DNA of 18,919 nucleotides. Origin: an uncultured Collinsella sp. (lineage in GTDB: Bacteria > Actinomycetota > Coriobacteriia > Coriobacteriales > Coriobacteriaceae). A model generated the notes under the pieces. That model was not told where the DNA came from and searched no databases. It saw only the letters and a list, made by a program, of their open reading frames with translations. Made by a program: the position numbers and the translations under genes. The stretch lies in assembly GCA_902496115.1 (NCBI GenBank), contig CABUZK010000035.1, positions 1 to 18,919 of the forward strand, read 5' to 3'. Every line of letters begins with the position of its first letter. The stretch's first letter is position 1. Positions 6,317 through 13,729 of this stretch are shown piece after piece.

Positions 6317-8392
6317 CTAGCGCAGATATGCTTTCGCGTTGCTCAGGCTGTAGGCGATCGTTGAGCCGTTGTGCAGTAGTGACGACGTCTGCGGAGTGAT
6401 CATGCCGGTAATACCCAATGCCAATAGCGCCGAGTTGGTGAGCATCACCCTTGAATACGAACTCGTCAGACGGTCGATAAGCCCCTGGCTCATGCGGCGC
6501 AGGCGCACGATTGCGGCGAGATCTGTATCGGTCAGGATGATATCGGCGACCTCCTTGGCGATGTCGCTTCCGCCACCCATGGCCAGACCCACATCGGCCA
6601 GGCCCAGCGCCGGTGAGTCGTTGACGCCGTCGCCCACCATGGCAACATGGCGCCCCTCGCTCTTAATGCGCTCCACATACGCGTACTTGTCCTCGGGCAG
6701 CAGCTCGGCCTTAAACTCGTCGACACCCGCCTCGCGCGCAATGCGCTCGGCCGTGCGCTCCGAGTCGCCCGTGAGCATGACCACGTGCTTAACGCCCAAC
6801 GCATGCAGGTCGGCGATTGCCTCACGAACCCCGGGCTTGAGCGGATCCTCGATGCCGAGCACGCCGACGACCTTGCCGTCGACCGCCATATACAGCGGCG
6901 ACAGGCCCTGCATCTGGGACTCAATGCGCTCCTTAATGTCGGACTCGAGCTGCGCGCCCTCGTCCTCAAATACAAAGTGCGCAGAACCGATGATGGCGCG
7001 ACGCCCTTCGATGGACGAAGCGATGCCGTGCGCCACGATGTACTCGACGGCAGCATGGCGCTCGCGGTGCTCGAGCCCGCGCTCACGTGCCGCATTGACC
7101 ACGGCACGCGCCACCGGATGCGGAAAATGTTCCTCCAAACAAGCGGAAAGGCGCAGGATCTCGTCCTCGCTCCAGCCATCGGTGGTAAGTACGCAGGCAA
7201 GACGCGGCTGCGCCTCGGTGAGCGTGCCGGTCTTATCGAACACAATGGTGTCGGCCTTGGCAAACGACTCAAAGTACTTCGCGCCCTTGACCATGACGCC
7301 CATCTTGGCAGCATCGCTCATAGCGGTCATGACGGCAACGGAACCCGTGAGCTTGAGTGCGCACGAGTAGTCGACCATCAGCGCCGCCGAGGTCTTGATG
7401 AGGCTGCGGGTGGTAAGCGCAACCAAACCCGCAAGCAGAAAGTTCCACGGGACGATCTTGTTGGCAAGGTCCTCCATATGCGACTGGCCCTCGGACTTGA
7501 GCGAGTCGGCCGTCTGCACAAGTGAGACGATTGAGCGGAGCTTGGTTTGCACCGTATTGGCGCGCACGCGCACCAAGATGCTGCCGTCTTCCACGACGGT
7601 TCCGGCAAACACATCGTCACCTGCGCTGCGCTCGACGGCCAGCGGCTCGCCGGTCAGGGTCGCCTGGTTGACCATGGCGCTCCCCTGCTCGACCACGCCG
7701 TCGATGCAGATGGACATGCCGGTGCGCACGGCGACCAGATCGCCGGGCTCAAGCTCGGTGGCGGCAACGCTTACCTCGGTGTCACCGACCACTTTTTGTG
7801 CCTTATCGGGCACGTCGAGCAGCGAGTTAATGAGCTCGTTTTCGCTCATGGCGCGGGTGTAGTCCTCGAGCAGCTCGCCCACGTTGAGCAGGAACATCGT
7901 CTGACCCGCGGTGTCGACATCACGTTTGACGAACGAAATGCCGATGGCCGAAGCGTCGAGCACAGGAACGGTCAGGCGCGGCTGCGCCAGCTCATGAAGG
8001 GCAGCGCGCAAAAATGCCATGTAACCGGCCACGACAAAGATGACACGCAGCGGCGTAGGTAGGAACCAGCGGCGCGCGTAGTGGGCACCGACGAGTGTCG
8101 CCAGGTCCATAACGAGTTTGTGCTTGCGCGGCTCGAGTTGCATCACGTAGCCCGACTTGGCATCGGCGATAGCTTGAGCATCGAGTGCGCCCAAGGCGTC
8201 GAGCACGCTTGCACGGCGCGGCTCGTCGTACTCCAGCGCCATCTGGCCAATACGGCCATAAACGCGCACCTTGTGCACGCCGTCGATATCGCCGCTAAGC
8301 TTAAGAAGTGCATCGAGATCGCTCTCTGGCACAGGACCCGCCAATTGAAGACGGGTCCTGCCGGGGATCTCGCTAATAATCGAGAATCTCAT
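6317..8392 (-). CDS. P1B-type (heavy-metal) ATPase with SCA membrane motif
   Basis: ATP-driven metal ion pump of the cytoplasmic membrane, 691 residues. P-type ATPase landmarks are complete: TGEP at 247-250 (actuator domain), the phosphorylated Asp386 in DKTGTLT, the HP pair at 425-426 that marks the P1B class, TGD at 541-543 and GDGVNDSPAL at 587-596. The N terminus (IPGRTRLQL, residues 9-17) resembles a degenerate metal-associated domain and has no CxxC pair. The membrane helix before the phosphorylation site, which in Cu/Zn pumps carries CPC or CPX, here reads DYSCALK (341-347), with neither a proline nor a second cysteine, so the transported metal cannot be inferred. The C-terminal LLHNGSTI is usual in the class. 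The ATG has only a weak ribosome binding site 18 bp after the DUF6110-like gene, suggesting coupled translation and a functional partnership. Confidence 0.93.
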   Translation of the reverse strand: MRFSIISEIPGRTRLQLAGPVPESDLDALLKLSGDIDGVHKVRVYGRIGQMALEYDEPRRASVLDALGALDAQAIADAKSGYVMQLEPRKHKLVMDLATLVGAHYARRWFLPTPLRVIFVVAGYMAFLRAALHELAQPRLTVPVLDASAIGISFVKRDVDTAGQTMFLLNVGELLEDYTRAMSENELINSLLDVPDKAQKVVGDTEVSVAATELEPGDLVAVRTGMSICIDGVVEQGSAMVNQATLTGEPLAVERSAGDDVFAGTVVEDGSILVRVRANTVQTKLRSIVSLVQTADSLKSEGQSHMEDLANKIVPWNFLLAGLVALTTRSLIKTSAALMVDYSCALKLTGSVAVMTAMSDAAKMGVMVKGAKYFESFAKADTIVFDKTGTLTEAQPRLACVLTTDGWSEDEILRLSACLEEHFPHPVARAVVNAARERGLEHRERHAAVEYIVAHGIASSIEGRRAIIGSAHFVFEDEGAQLESDIKERIESQMQGLSPLYMAVDGKVVGVLGIEDPLKPGVREAIADLHALGVKHVVMLTGDSERTAERIAREAGVDEFKAELLPEDKYAYVERIKSEGRHVAMVGDGVNDSPALGLADVGLAMGGGSDIAKEVADIILTDTDLAAIVRLRRMSQGLIDRLTSSYSRVMLTNSALLALGITGMITPQTSSLLHNGSTIAYSLSNAKAYLR

Positions 8393-8410
8393 AGTTTGTG
8401 CCTGGGAGCG

Positions 8411-8656
8411 TTACTCAGCTGCCTCGTCAGCAGCGGCCTCGCTCTGGGTGATGTAGGCAGCCTCGGCAACCATGTCGTCGACATTAGCCTTGGCCTGCTC
8501 GACCATGTCCTGGTAGCAGTTCTTGACGCGCATGCCGCACGCAATGCCCTGCACGCAGGCATTCTTTACCGGAGCGCTGGTGAGCAGCTTGATGCCGGCC
8601 GTACCAAGCAGAAAACCGCCACCGACAAGCAGGGTGTTAAAAGTCGACTTCTTCAT
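8411..8656 (-). CDS. Small Cys-containing membrane protein (DUF6110-like)
   Basis: An 81-residue protein with one N-terminal membrane segment (about residues 8-27, glycine rich) followed by a short basic-polar tail. Three cysteines lie at 34, 40 and 47 (Cx5Cx6C), then an amphipathic helix and an acidic alanine-rich end. From memory it resembles DUF6110 family proteins, small proteins often placed beside this kind of P1B ATPase; the identification needs a profile search. The start ATG at 8656 has GGGAG upstream; the frame remains open further up but without a better start. It lies 18 bp before the ATPase gene in one operon. A role in metal delivery to, or regulation of, the pump is inference. 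Two hairpins lie in its leader. Confidence 0.78.
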   Translation of the reverse strand: MKKSTFNTLLVGGGFLLGTAGIKLLTSAPVKNACVQGIACGMRVKNCYQDMVEQAKANVDDMVAEAAYITQSEAAADEAAE

Positions 8657-8672
8657 GTTGCTTCTCCCTTTT

Positions 8673-8704
8673 GCCGCACAAGCGCGGCATGGTGCCTTAG
8701 CACC
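8673..8704 (-). promoter_or_regulatory. Two tandem hairpins in the DUF6110-like gene leader
   Basis: Hairpin one has GGTGC/GCACC arms with a 4-nt loop (8691-8704); hairpin two has GCCGC/GCGGC arms with a 6-nt loop (8673-8688) and ends a few bases before the Shine-Dalgarno. Neither is followed by a T-run, so they are not clear terminators for the upstream ABC genes; they may affect translation or RNA stability. Confidence 0.4.
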
Positions 8705-8736
8705 CGAGTTCATTAGTTTGCTCGAGCACGCTTTTG

Positions 8737-8783
8737 AGACTAGTTTAGTCGAACTATTATGGTCAACCAAAGTTAACCTTTGG
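8737..8783 (-). promoter_or_regulatory. Candidate promoter and operators of the DUF6110-like/ATPase operon
   Basis: A -35 TTGACC (8761-8766) is followed after 18 bp by a weak -10 TAGTCT (8737-8742). The spacer holds ACTA-N3-TAGT-N3-ACTA in 7-bp steps (8739-8756), giving two overlapping palindromes. Just upstream, CCAAA and TTTGG arms (8767-8783) form a second palindrome containing AGTTAACC. The pattern suggests control by one or more repressors, possibly a metal sensor (inference). Confidence 0.45.
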
Positions 8784-8801
8784 AAATCTTGGTCCCCTTT
8801 C

Positions 8802-10559
8802 CTACAGCTGCCAGGCAGCCGCTTCCTTTTGCAGTGCGACCATGCGGGCAAATTCTCCGCCTGCCGCCTTAAGCTGCGCCGGAGTGCCCTGCTCGGCAAC
8901 CACGCCATCCTTGAGTACAACGATTTTGTCGGCATTTTCCACCGTACGCATACGGTGGGCAATCACGATAACCGTCTTACCTGCAAGCAGACGGGAGAGT
9001 GCCTGTTGTACCACGGTCTCGTTCTCCACATCCAAGCTTGCCGTCGCCTCGTCCAACAGCACGATAGGCGCGTCTTTGAGCAGCGCGCGGGCGATAGAGA
9101 TGCGCTGGCGCTCGCCGCCGGACAGCTTGGAGCCGTTCTCGCCGATCATGGTGTCATAGCCCTGCGGCATGCGGTTCACGAACTCGTCGCAGTTGGCGGC
9201 ACGCGCGGCCGCAAGCACTTCCTCGTCGGTAGCATCACGACGCCCGAGGCGAATGTTTCCCATCACCGTGTCGTCAAAGAGCAGCACGTCTTGGAACACG
9301 ATGGCGTAGTCGCGCAGCAGCACCTCGGGATCAACGCTCGCAACATCCACGCCACCCACGGTAACCTTGCCCGCGGTGGCATCCCAAAAGCGCGCGGCCA
9401 GGCGGCTCACCGTAGACTTACCGGAACCCGAAGGACCGACCAGCGCCGTGACCTCGCCTTCCTTGGCGGTAAAGCTCACATCGGTAAGAACTTTCTCGCC
9501 GGCGCGGCCGTCCTCGCCCGCGCCATAGCCAAATGCCACGTGATCGAACACCACATCGTGGCCCACGGGCTCAAATTTCTCGCTGCCCCGCGCCACGGGC
9601 TCTTCCATGATGGAACGCATGCGCTTGGCAGACGACTCGGCGACAAACAGCTCGGACATTAACATTAACGCTTGGTCAAAGGGTGCATAGATACGGCTCA
9701 CCATAAGCAGGAAGGCAAACAGCACCAAAAAGTCGACCTGCCCGGAGGCGACCATCGCGGCACCCGTGACCAGCGTGGTGGCAATGCCCAGACGCAGGAT
9801 GACAAAGGCGGAGTTGACCAAAAGCCCGTTAGCGAGCTCGCCCTTGGTGGTCTCGCGCTCCTCGGCATCGATCACGGCGTTGAGTCCCTCAAGATAATGG
9901 GCCTCCTGGTTGGTGGCGCGGATCTCGCGAACGCAGTCGAGCGTCTCTTGAATCGCCTCGGTAACTTTGACCTTCTCGGCGCGCACGCGATCGAACACCG
10001 GAGTCATGGGGCCGCGTGTTAGATACAGCACGGCAAAGGCCACGGGGACGCTCCAAAACGCCGCAATCGCCAGCTGCCAGCAAAAGAACAGCGACGCCAC
10101 GAACACAATGGCGCTTGCGATGATGGCACCCCAAAGCTCTCCCAGCACGTGGCTGTAGGCGTGCTCCATGGCCTGGACGTCACCCATGATGGTCTCGGTT
10201 AAATCGGCCAGATCACGACGACCGAAAAATGACAGCGGCAGTTTGCGCAAGCGCTCGGCAATCTCCATACGCTGCTTGCCGCACTCCTCGTAAAAGATGC
10301 AGTAGGTGTAGTAATACTGCTGCCAGTTAGAGGCAAAGAGCAACACGAAAAAGACCAGGAGGCCGCCCACGATCGGCAGGGCTTCCGGCAGGTCAGCCCC
10401 GCTGGCGAGATGCTCGACAAAGCCGGCCATAACCAGGAATAAAAAGCCCATGCCGGCCATGGAAATAAGATTGGTGAGCGTGGTCCAGAAGACGCCGCGC
10501 TTTACGCCGGCGATGCCTTTATCGGATAGGAAATACTTCTTTTGGAATGAGGCGAACAT
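8802..10559 (-). CDS. ABC transporter, fused permease and ATPase (second of pair)
   Basis: Half-size ABC protein of the exporter fold, 585 residues, expected to pair with the product of the preceding gene. The N-terminal half holds hydrophobic membrane segments (roughly 25-50, 62-78, 143-180, 247-290). The ATPase domain has Walker A GPSGSGKST at 375-383, the Q-loop FQD near 422, the signature LSGGE at 479-483, Walker B IVLLDEAT from 499 and the switch histidine 535; all are intact. The ATG at 10559 follows directly on the stop of the upstream gene (TAAATG), with GGGAGG inside the end of that gene, so the two are translated together. The arrangement, two such genes with a divergent AraC regulator, resembles the YbtP/YbtQ siderophore importers, but other substrates are possible. 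Confidence 0.92.
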   Translation of the reverse strand: MFASFQKKYFLSDKGIAGVKRGVFWTTLTNLISMAGMGFLFLVMAGFVEHLASGADLPEALPIVGGLLVFFVLLFASNWQQYYYTYCIFYEECGKQRMEIAERLRKLPLSFFGRRDLADLTETIMGDVQAMEHAYSHVLGELWGAIIASAIVFVASLFFCWQLAIAAFWSVPVAFAVLYLTRGPMTPVFDRVRAEKVKVTEAIQETLDCVREIRATNQEAHYLEGLNAVIDAEERETTKGELANGLLVNSAFVILRLGIATTLVTGAAMVASGQVDFLVLFAFLLMVSRIYAPFDQALMLMSELFVAESSAKRMRSIMEEPVARGSEKFEPVGHDVVFDHVAFGYGAGEDGRAGEKVLTDVSFTAKEGEVTALVGPSGSGKSTVSRLAARFWDATAGKVTVGGVDVASVDPEVLLRDYAIVFQDVLLFDDTVMGNIRLGRRDATDEEVLAAARAANCDEFVNRMPQGYDTMIGENGSKLSGGERQRISIARALLKDAPIVLLDEATASLDVENETVVQQALSRLLAGKTVIVIAHRMRTVENADKIVVLKDGVVAEQGTPAQLKAAGGEFARMVALQKEAAAWQL

Positions 10560-12386
10560 TTAGGCCTCGCCTCCCTTCGTGACGGCGGCATCCGCGGTCG
10601 CTGCAGTGATTTTCCAGCTCGCGGCCTGTTCGTATTCGGCCCACATCTTGGCATACAGACCCTCTTGGGACAGCAACTCGGCATGGGTACCCGACTCCTG
10701 CACGCTGCCCTGGTTGAGCACCACGATTTGGTCTGCGCCCACTACAGTCGAGAGTCGGTGCGCAATCATAATGACCGTGCGACCCGCCGCCAGCTTGCTA
10801 AAGGCGCGTTGGATGAGCGCCTCGTTCTCGGGATCGGCAAACGCCGTGGCCTCATCGAGCACCACGATAGGCGCGTCTTTAAGGATCGCGCGGGCGAGTG
10901 CCACGCGCTGGACCTCGCCGCCCGAAAGATACGCCCCGCCGGCGCCGAGCATGGTATTGATGCCCTGTGGGAGCTTGGCCACAATGTCGTCGCACTGAGC
11001 TGCGGAGAGAGCTGCACGCACTTCGTCGTCAGTGGCCGTAGGCTTGGAGGCGCGCACGTTATCGGCAAGTGTTTGCCGGAACAGCTGGTTGGTCTGGAAC
11101 ACGAAGGCGACCTGGTCCATAAGCTCGTGCGGATCCATATCGCGAACGTCCACACCGCCTACGAGCACTCGACCCGAGGAAACATCCCAAAAACGCGGAA
11201 TCAGGCTTGCGCAGGTTGACTTACCGCCACCCGAGGGACCCACCAGGGCGATGGTGCTACCCGCGGAAACGCTAAAACTCGCATGGTTGACGGCAGGCGC
11301 TTCGGCGCCCTCGTAGGTAAAGCTCACATCCTCAAATCGCACGTCGCTGCCGGCAGGGTGCTTGGGTTGGGCGGGCACGAAGAGCTGCTTGGAATCCATG
11401 ATGCTTCGGATGCGAGCCAGCGAATCGGCACTCATCTGAGAGGCCTCGCCCACAAACATGAGCTTGGTCATGGCCGTCGGTACCACGGCCGAAAATATCG
11501 CGTAAAACGTGAAGTTGACCATAAAGTGCGCGAAGTCCGTCTCGCCCGGCGCCAACAGCAACGCCACGGGCAAAAGAAATGCCACAAGGCCATTGAGCGC
11601 GGTGAGGTTGAGCACCTGCGGACCTCGACAGAACGTGCCCGCATAGCTTTGTGCCATGTCGGCGTATTCGGCGATCGCATCGTGGAAAGCCTTAAAGGAG
11701 TAGACCGTCTGCTGAAACACCTTGACCACGGGGATGCCGCGTACGTATTCGGTGCCGGTCTTGTTCATCTTGACCAGCGCTCCCATGTAGGCCTTCATGA
11801 ACTCGGCGCCTTTGCCGCTCATCATGGTGGCCATGGCGCCAAGCGAAACGACGACCGAAATGAGGCATGCCACCCCCAAACGCCAATCGAGGGCGAAAAG
11901 CAGCACGAGCAGGCCTGCGACCATGGCGGTGGCGCCGGCGATATCGGGCAGCATGTGCGCGAGCAGGGTCTCGGTGGAGGCAGCGCATCCGTCTACAATA
12001 CGGCGCAGCTCACCGGTGGCGTGCGTGTCAAAGTAGCCAAGCGGCAGCTTAAGCAGGTGCTCGCTCGTAGTCTTACGGATATTGGACGCGCAGCGAAACG
12101 CAGACAGATGCGTACACATGAGCCCCACGAAATAAGCTACGATGCTTGCCAGCGCAAACCCCACGGCCCACCAGCCATACTTCGCGATATCGGTGGCTTC
12201 GCTCCAGTTAGGCGCCACAGCGATAAGGTCTCGCGCGACAAACCAGATGCACACGTACGGGCCAAAGCTCAGCAGCTGTGAGAGCGCCGAGAGAGCCATG
12301 CCCAAATACGTTAGGAATTTACGGTCGCCGGCATATGCAAGCAGCTCGCCGATACCGCCGCCTTCCTTTTTTGATTCCTTTGCCAT
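10560..12386 (-). CDS. ABC transporter, fused permease and ATPase (first of pair)
   Basis: Half-size ABC protein of the exporter fold, 608 residues from the ATG at 12386, which has AAAGGA upstream; the frame extends to 12449, but the extension would overlap the predicted promoter. Membrane segments are predicted around 28-55, 72-90, 150-188 and 255-305. The cytoplasmic coupling region GTEYVRGIPVVKVFQQ (211-226) is typical of YbtP/YbtQ- and IrtA/IrtB-type transporters. The ATPase domain has Walker A GPSGGGKST at 383-391, signature LSGGE at 487-491, Walker B IVVLDEAT from 507 and switch histidine 543, all intact. It forms a likely heterodimer with the next gene product. The divergent AraC gene suggests substrate-controlled expression; uptake of a metal-siderophore complex is the leading guess, not shown by the sequence. 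Confidence 0.92.
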   Translation of the reverse strand: MAKESKKEGGGIGELLAYAGDRKFLTYLGMALSALSQLLSFGPYVCIWFVARDLIAVAPNWSEATDIAKYGWWAVGFALASIVAYFVGLMCTHLSAFRCASNIRKTTSEHLLKLPLGYFDTHATGELRRIVDGCAASTETLLAHMLPDIAGATAMVAGLLVLLFALDWRLGVACLISVVVSLGAMATMMSGKGAEFMKAYMGALVKMNKTGTEYVRGIPVVKVFQQTVYSFKAFHDAIAEYADMAQSYAGTFCRGPQVLNLTALNGLVAFLLPVALLLAPGETDFAHFMVNFTFYAIFSAVVPTAMTKLMFVGEASQMSADSLARIRSIMDSKQLFVPAQPKHPAGSDVRFEDVSFTYEGAEAPAVNHASFSVSAGSTIALVGPSGGGKSTCASLIPRFWDVSSGRVLVGGVDVRDMDPHELMDQVAFVFQTNQLFRQTLADNVRASKPTATDDEVRAALSAAQCDDIVAKLPQGINTMLGAGGAYLSGGEVQRVALARAILKDAPIVVLDEATAFADPENEALIQRAFSKLAAGRTVIMIAHRLSTVVGADQIVVLNQGSVQESGTHAELLSQEGLYAKMWAEYEQAASWKITAATADAAVTKGGEA

Positions 12387-12405
12387 GAGATTCCTTTCTA
12401 ACGGC

Positions 12406-12458
12406 TTGAGAGTTAACCGTAATGAACTTATCATTGATGTGTTAGCCATGGTTCACAA
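12406..12458. promoter_or_regulatory. Overlapping promoters for the AraC gene and the ABC pair
   Basis: Plus strand: TTGAGA (12406-12411), 17-bp spacer, TATCAT (12429-12434), pointing to the AraC gene. Minus strand: TTGTGA (12453-12458), 17-bp spacer, AATGAT (12430-12435), pointing to the ABC genes. The two -10 elements occupy nearly the same bases. A GTG-N4-CCATGG-N4-CAC palindrome (12439-12456) lies in the minus-strand spacer and could be a regulator site. Confidence 0.55.
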
Positions 12459-12500
12459 TCAAGCCAGGCGTGGACGTTTCTGCAAAGGAAAGGGACGCTT

Positions 12501-13505
12501 TTGCAAATACGGCGGGCAGCGACCGACATAACCGAGCTCTACGCACCGCAATTTGAGCAGTTTGGCCTGGAGCTTACCGGCAAGGGCGCCGTCTTTACCG
12601 GTGAGGTGGCAAACGACCGGGCGCACGGCCGCGCATGGATCATGCCTCTCTCCCCTGCCTGCATCGTCATGGAGCATTTCATCACCCCGACGCACGATAT
12701 GTACCTGGCCGAATACACACCCGAACCGTACGCGTGTGTGAGCGAAGTCAGCGCGCCCACACTTACATGCATGCCCGAGGCTGGCATAACGCCCGCGAAC
12801 CTTAAACCATTGCATGGACCGTGGCCAAACAATGCCGTTTGCAGCTTTATCCAAGATAGCTGTGGCGAGGAATTAAGCCCGCTGTTTGCGGGGGAGCTTT
12901 ATCACTCGCGCTCGGTGCTCTTTTTGCCTGGATATTTTGACGAACTGGAGCACCGCTATCCCACCGAGTTCGCGGGAATCTTTGAGGCGTTTGCCGAGCC
13001 ATGGCACGAGGAAGCGGCGTCTGCCATCTGCCACACGCTGCGCCGGATTAACGAGGACCGCGCCCGCACCGTAGGCGGACACGTCTATATGCAGAGCATC
13101 GTGGAGACCATGGTCGCGGAGCTCGCCTGTTCGCGCGCGGCCCACAAGCAGGCGCGGCAGGCGGCAGGCACACGCGTCGGCATAACCATTGCCGAAGAAG
13201 CAACGGAGATGATTGAGCGCGCGCTCGACAAAGGCAGACGTGTGGGTATCAACGAGGTGGCCGAGAAGCTCTACACAAGCCGCTCCAAACTATGCGCCAC
13301 CTTTAAGGCCCAAACTGGCGAGTCCCTGGGCGCCTACATTCGCAGACGCCGTATGGAGCGAGCACAGGACCTTTTGGCCGATAGCGCGCTCACGATAGCG
13401 CAGGTGGCAGAGCGTCTAGGCTACCCTCAACAGGCCGCCTTCGCCCAAGCCTTCAAGCAACACACCGGCACCACCCCCACCACCTGGCGCTCCCAACATA
13501 TATAA
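12501..13505 (+). CDS. AraC family transcriptional regulator
   Basis: DNA-binding regulator, 334 residues from a TTG codon at 12501, which has AAAGGGA just upstream. An ATG further in would remove part of the sensor domain, so the TTG is preferred. Residues 1 to about 225 form an unrecognised ligand-sensing domain. The C-terminal domain has both AraC helix-turn-helix units: INEVAEKLYTSRSKLCATFK at about 250-269 and LTIAQVAERLGYPQQAAFAQ at about 298-317, followed by the usual Thr-Pro-Trp-Arg-like end (TPTTWR). In length and layout it is like YbtA-type regulators that control adjacent siderophore ABC genes. It is divergent from the ABC pair and shares its promoter region with it, so it most likely controls those genes. 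The ligand is unknown. Confidence 0.92.
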   Translation: MQIRRAATDITELYAPQFEQFGLELTGKGAVFTGEVANDRAHGRAWIMPLSPACIVMEHFITPTHDMYLAEYTPEPYACVSEVSAPTLTCMPEAGITPANLKPLHGPWPNNAVCSFIQDSCGEELSPLFAGELYHSRSVLFLPGYFDELEHRYPTEFAGIFEAFAEPWHEEAASAICHTLRRINEDRARTVGGHVYMQSIVETMVAELACSRAAHKQARQAAGTRVGITIAEEATEMIERALDKGRRVGINEVAEKLYTSRSKLCATFKAQTGESLGAYIRRRRMERAQDLLADSALTIAQVAERLGYPQQAAFAQAFKQHTGTTPTTWRSQHI

Positions 13506-13506
13506 A

Positions 13507-13535
13507 GAATGAGGGCGCCAACGGCGCCCTCATTC
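13507..13535 (+). terminator. Strong hairpin after the AraC gene
   Basis: A perfect 13-bp stem (GAATGAGGGCGCC/GGCGCCCTCATTC) with a 3-nt loop begins 1 bp after the AraC stop. The T-rich tail of a standard intrinsic terminator is missing on both strands, so termination efficiency is uncertain. Confidence 0.6.
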
Positions 13536-13580
13536 ACCAAATTCAATCCAGCCCACCTGACCCGAACGGCCGAGTCGTCT

Positions 13581-13723
13581 GGCCGGGGAAGCCCCGAGTC
13601 GCCGGGGTGTTTGCTCCAAATGAGTTCCGCATGCAAAGAAGGCCACTAAATGTGGCCTTCGTCTTGCATAGGACTGTTTGAAATTTGGAGGAAACACCCC
13701 GGCGACTCGGGGCTTCCCCGGCC
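13581..13723. repeat. Long palindromic element with 41-bp arms
   Basis: The left arm (13581-13621) and right arm (13683-13723) are reverse complements at 40 of 41 positions. The 61-bp centre holds its own hairpin (GAAGGCCAC/GTGGCCTTC, 13638-13660, extended by ATGCAA/TTGCAT). Each arm also contains GGGG-AAG-CCCC. It fills the space between the convergent AraC and gatB genes, 6 bp from the gatB stop. It could be a miniature mobile or REP-like element that also acts as terminator. No target duplication is evident. Confidence 0.85.
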
Positions 13724-13729
13724 TCGCAG

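Noticed and set aside
8411..8962. 183-codon frame covering the DUF6110-like gene
   Set aside because: The upstream part overlaps the end of the ABC gene and the promoter region; the ATG at 8656 has a ribosome binding site.
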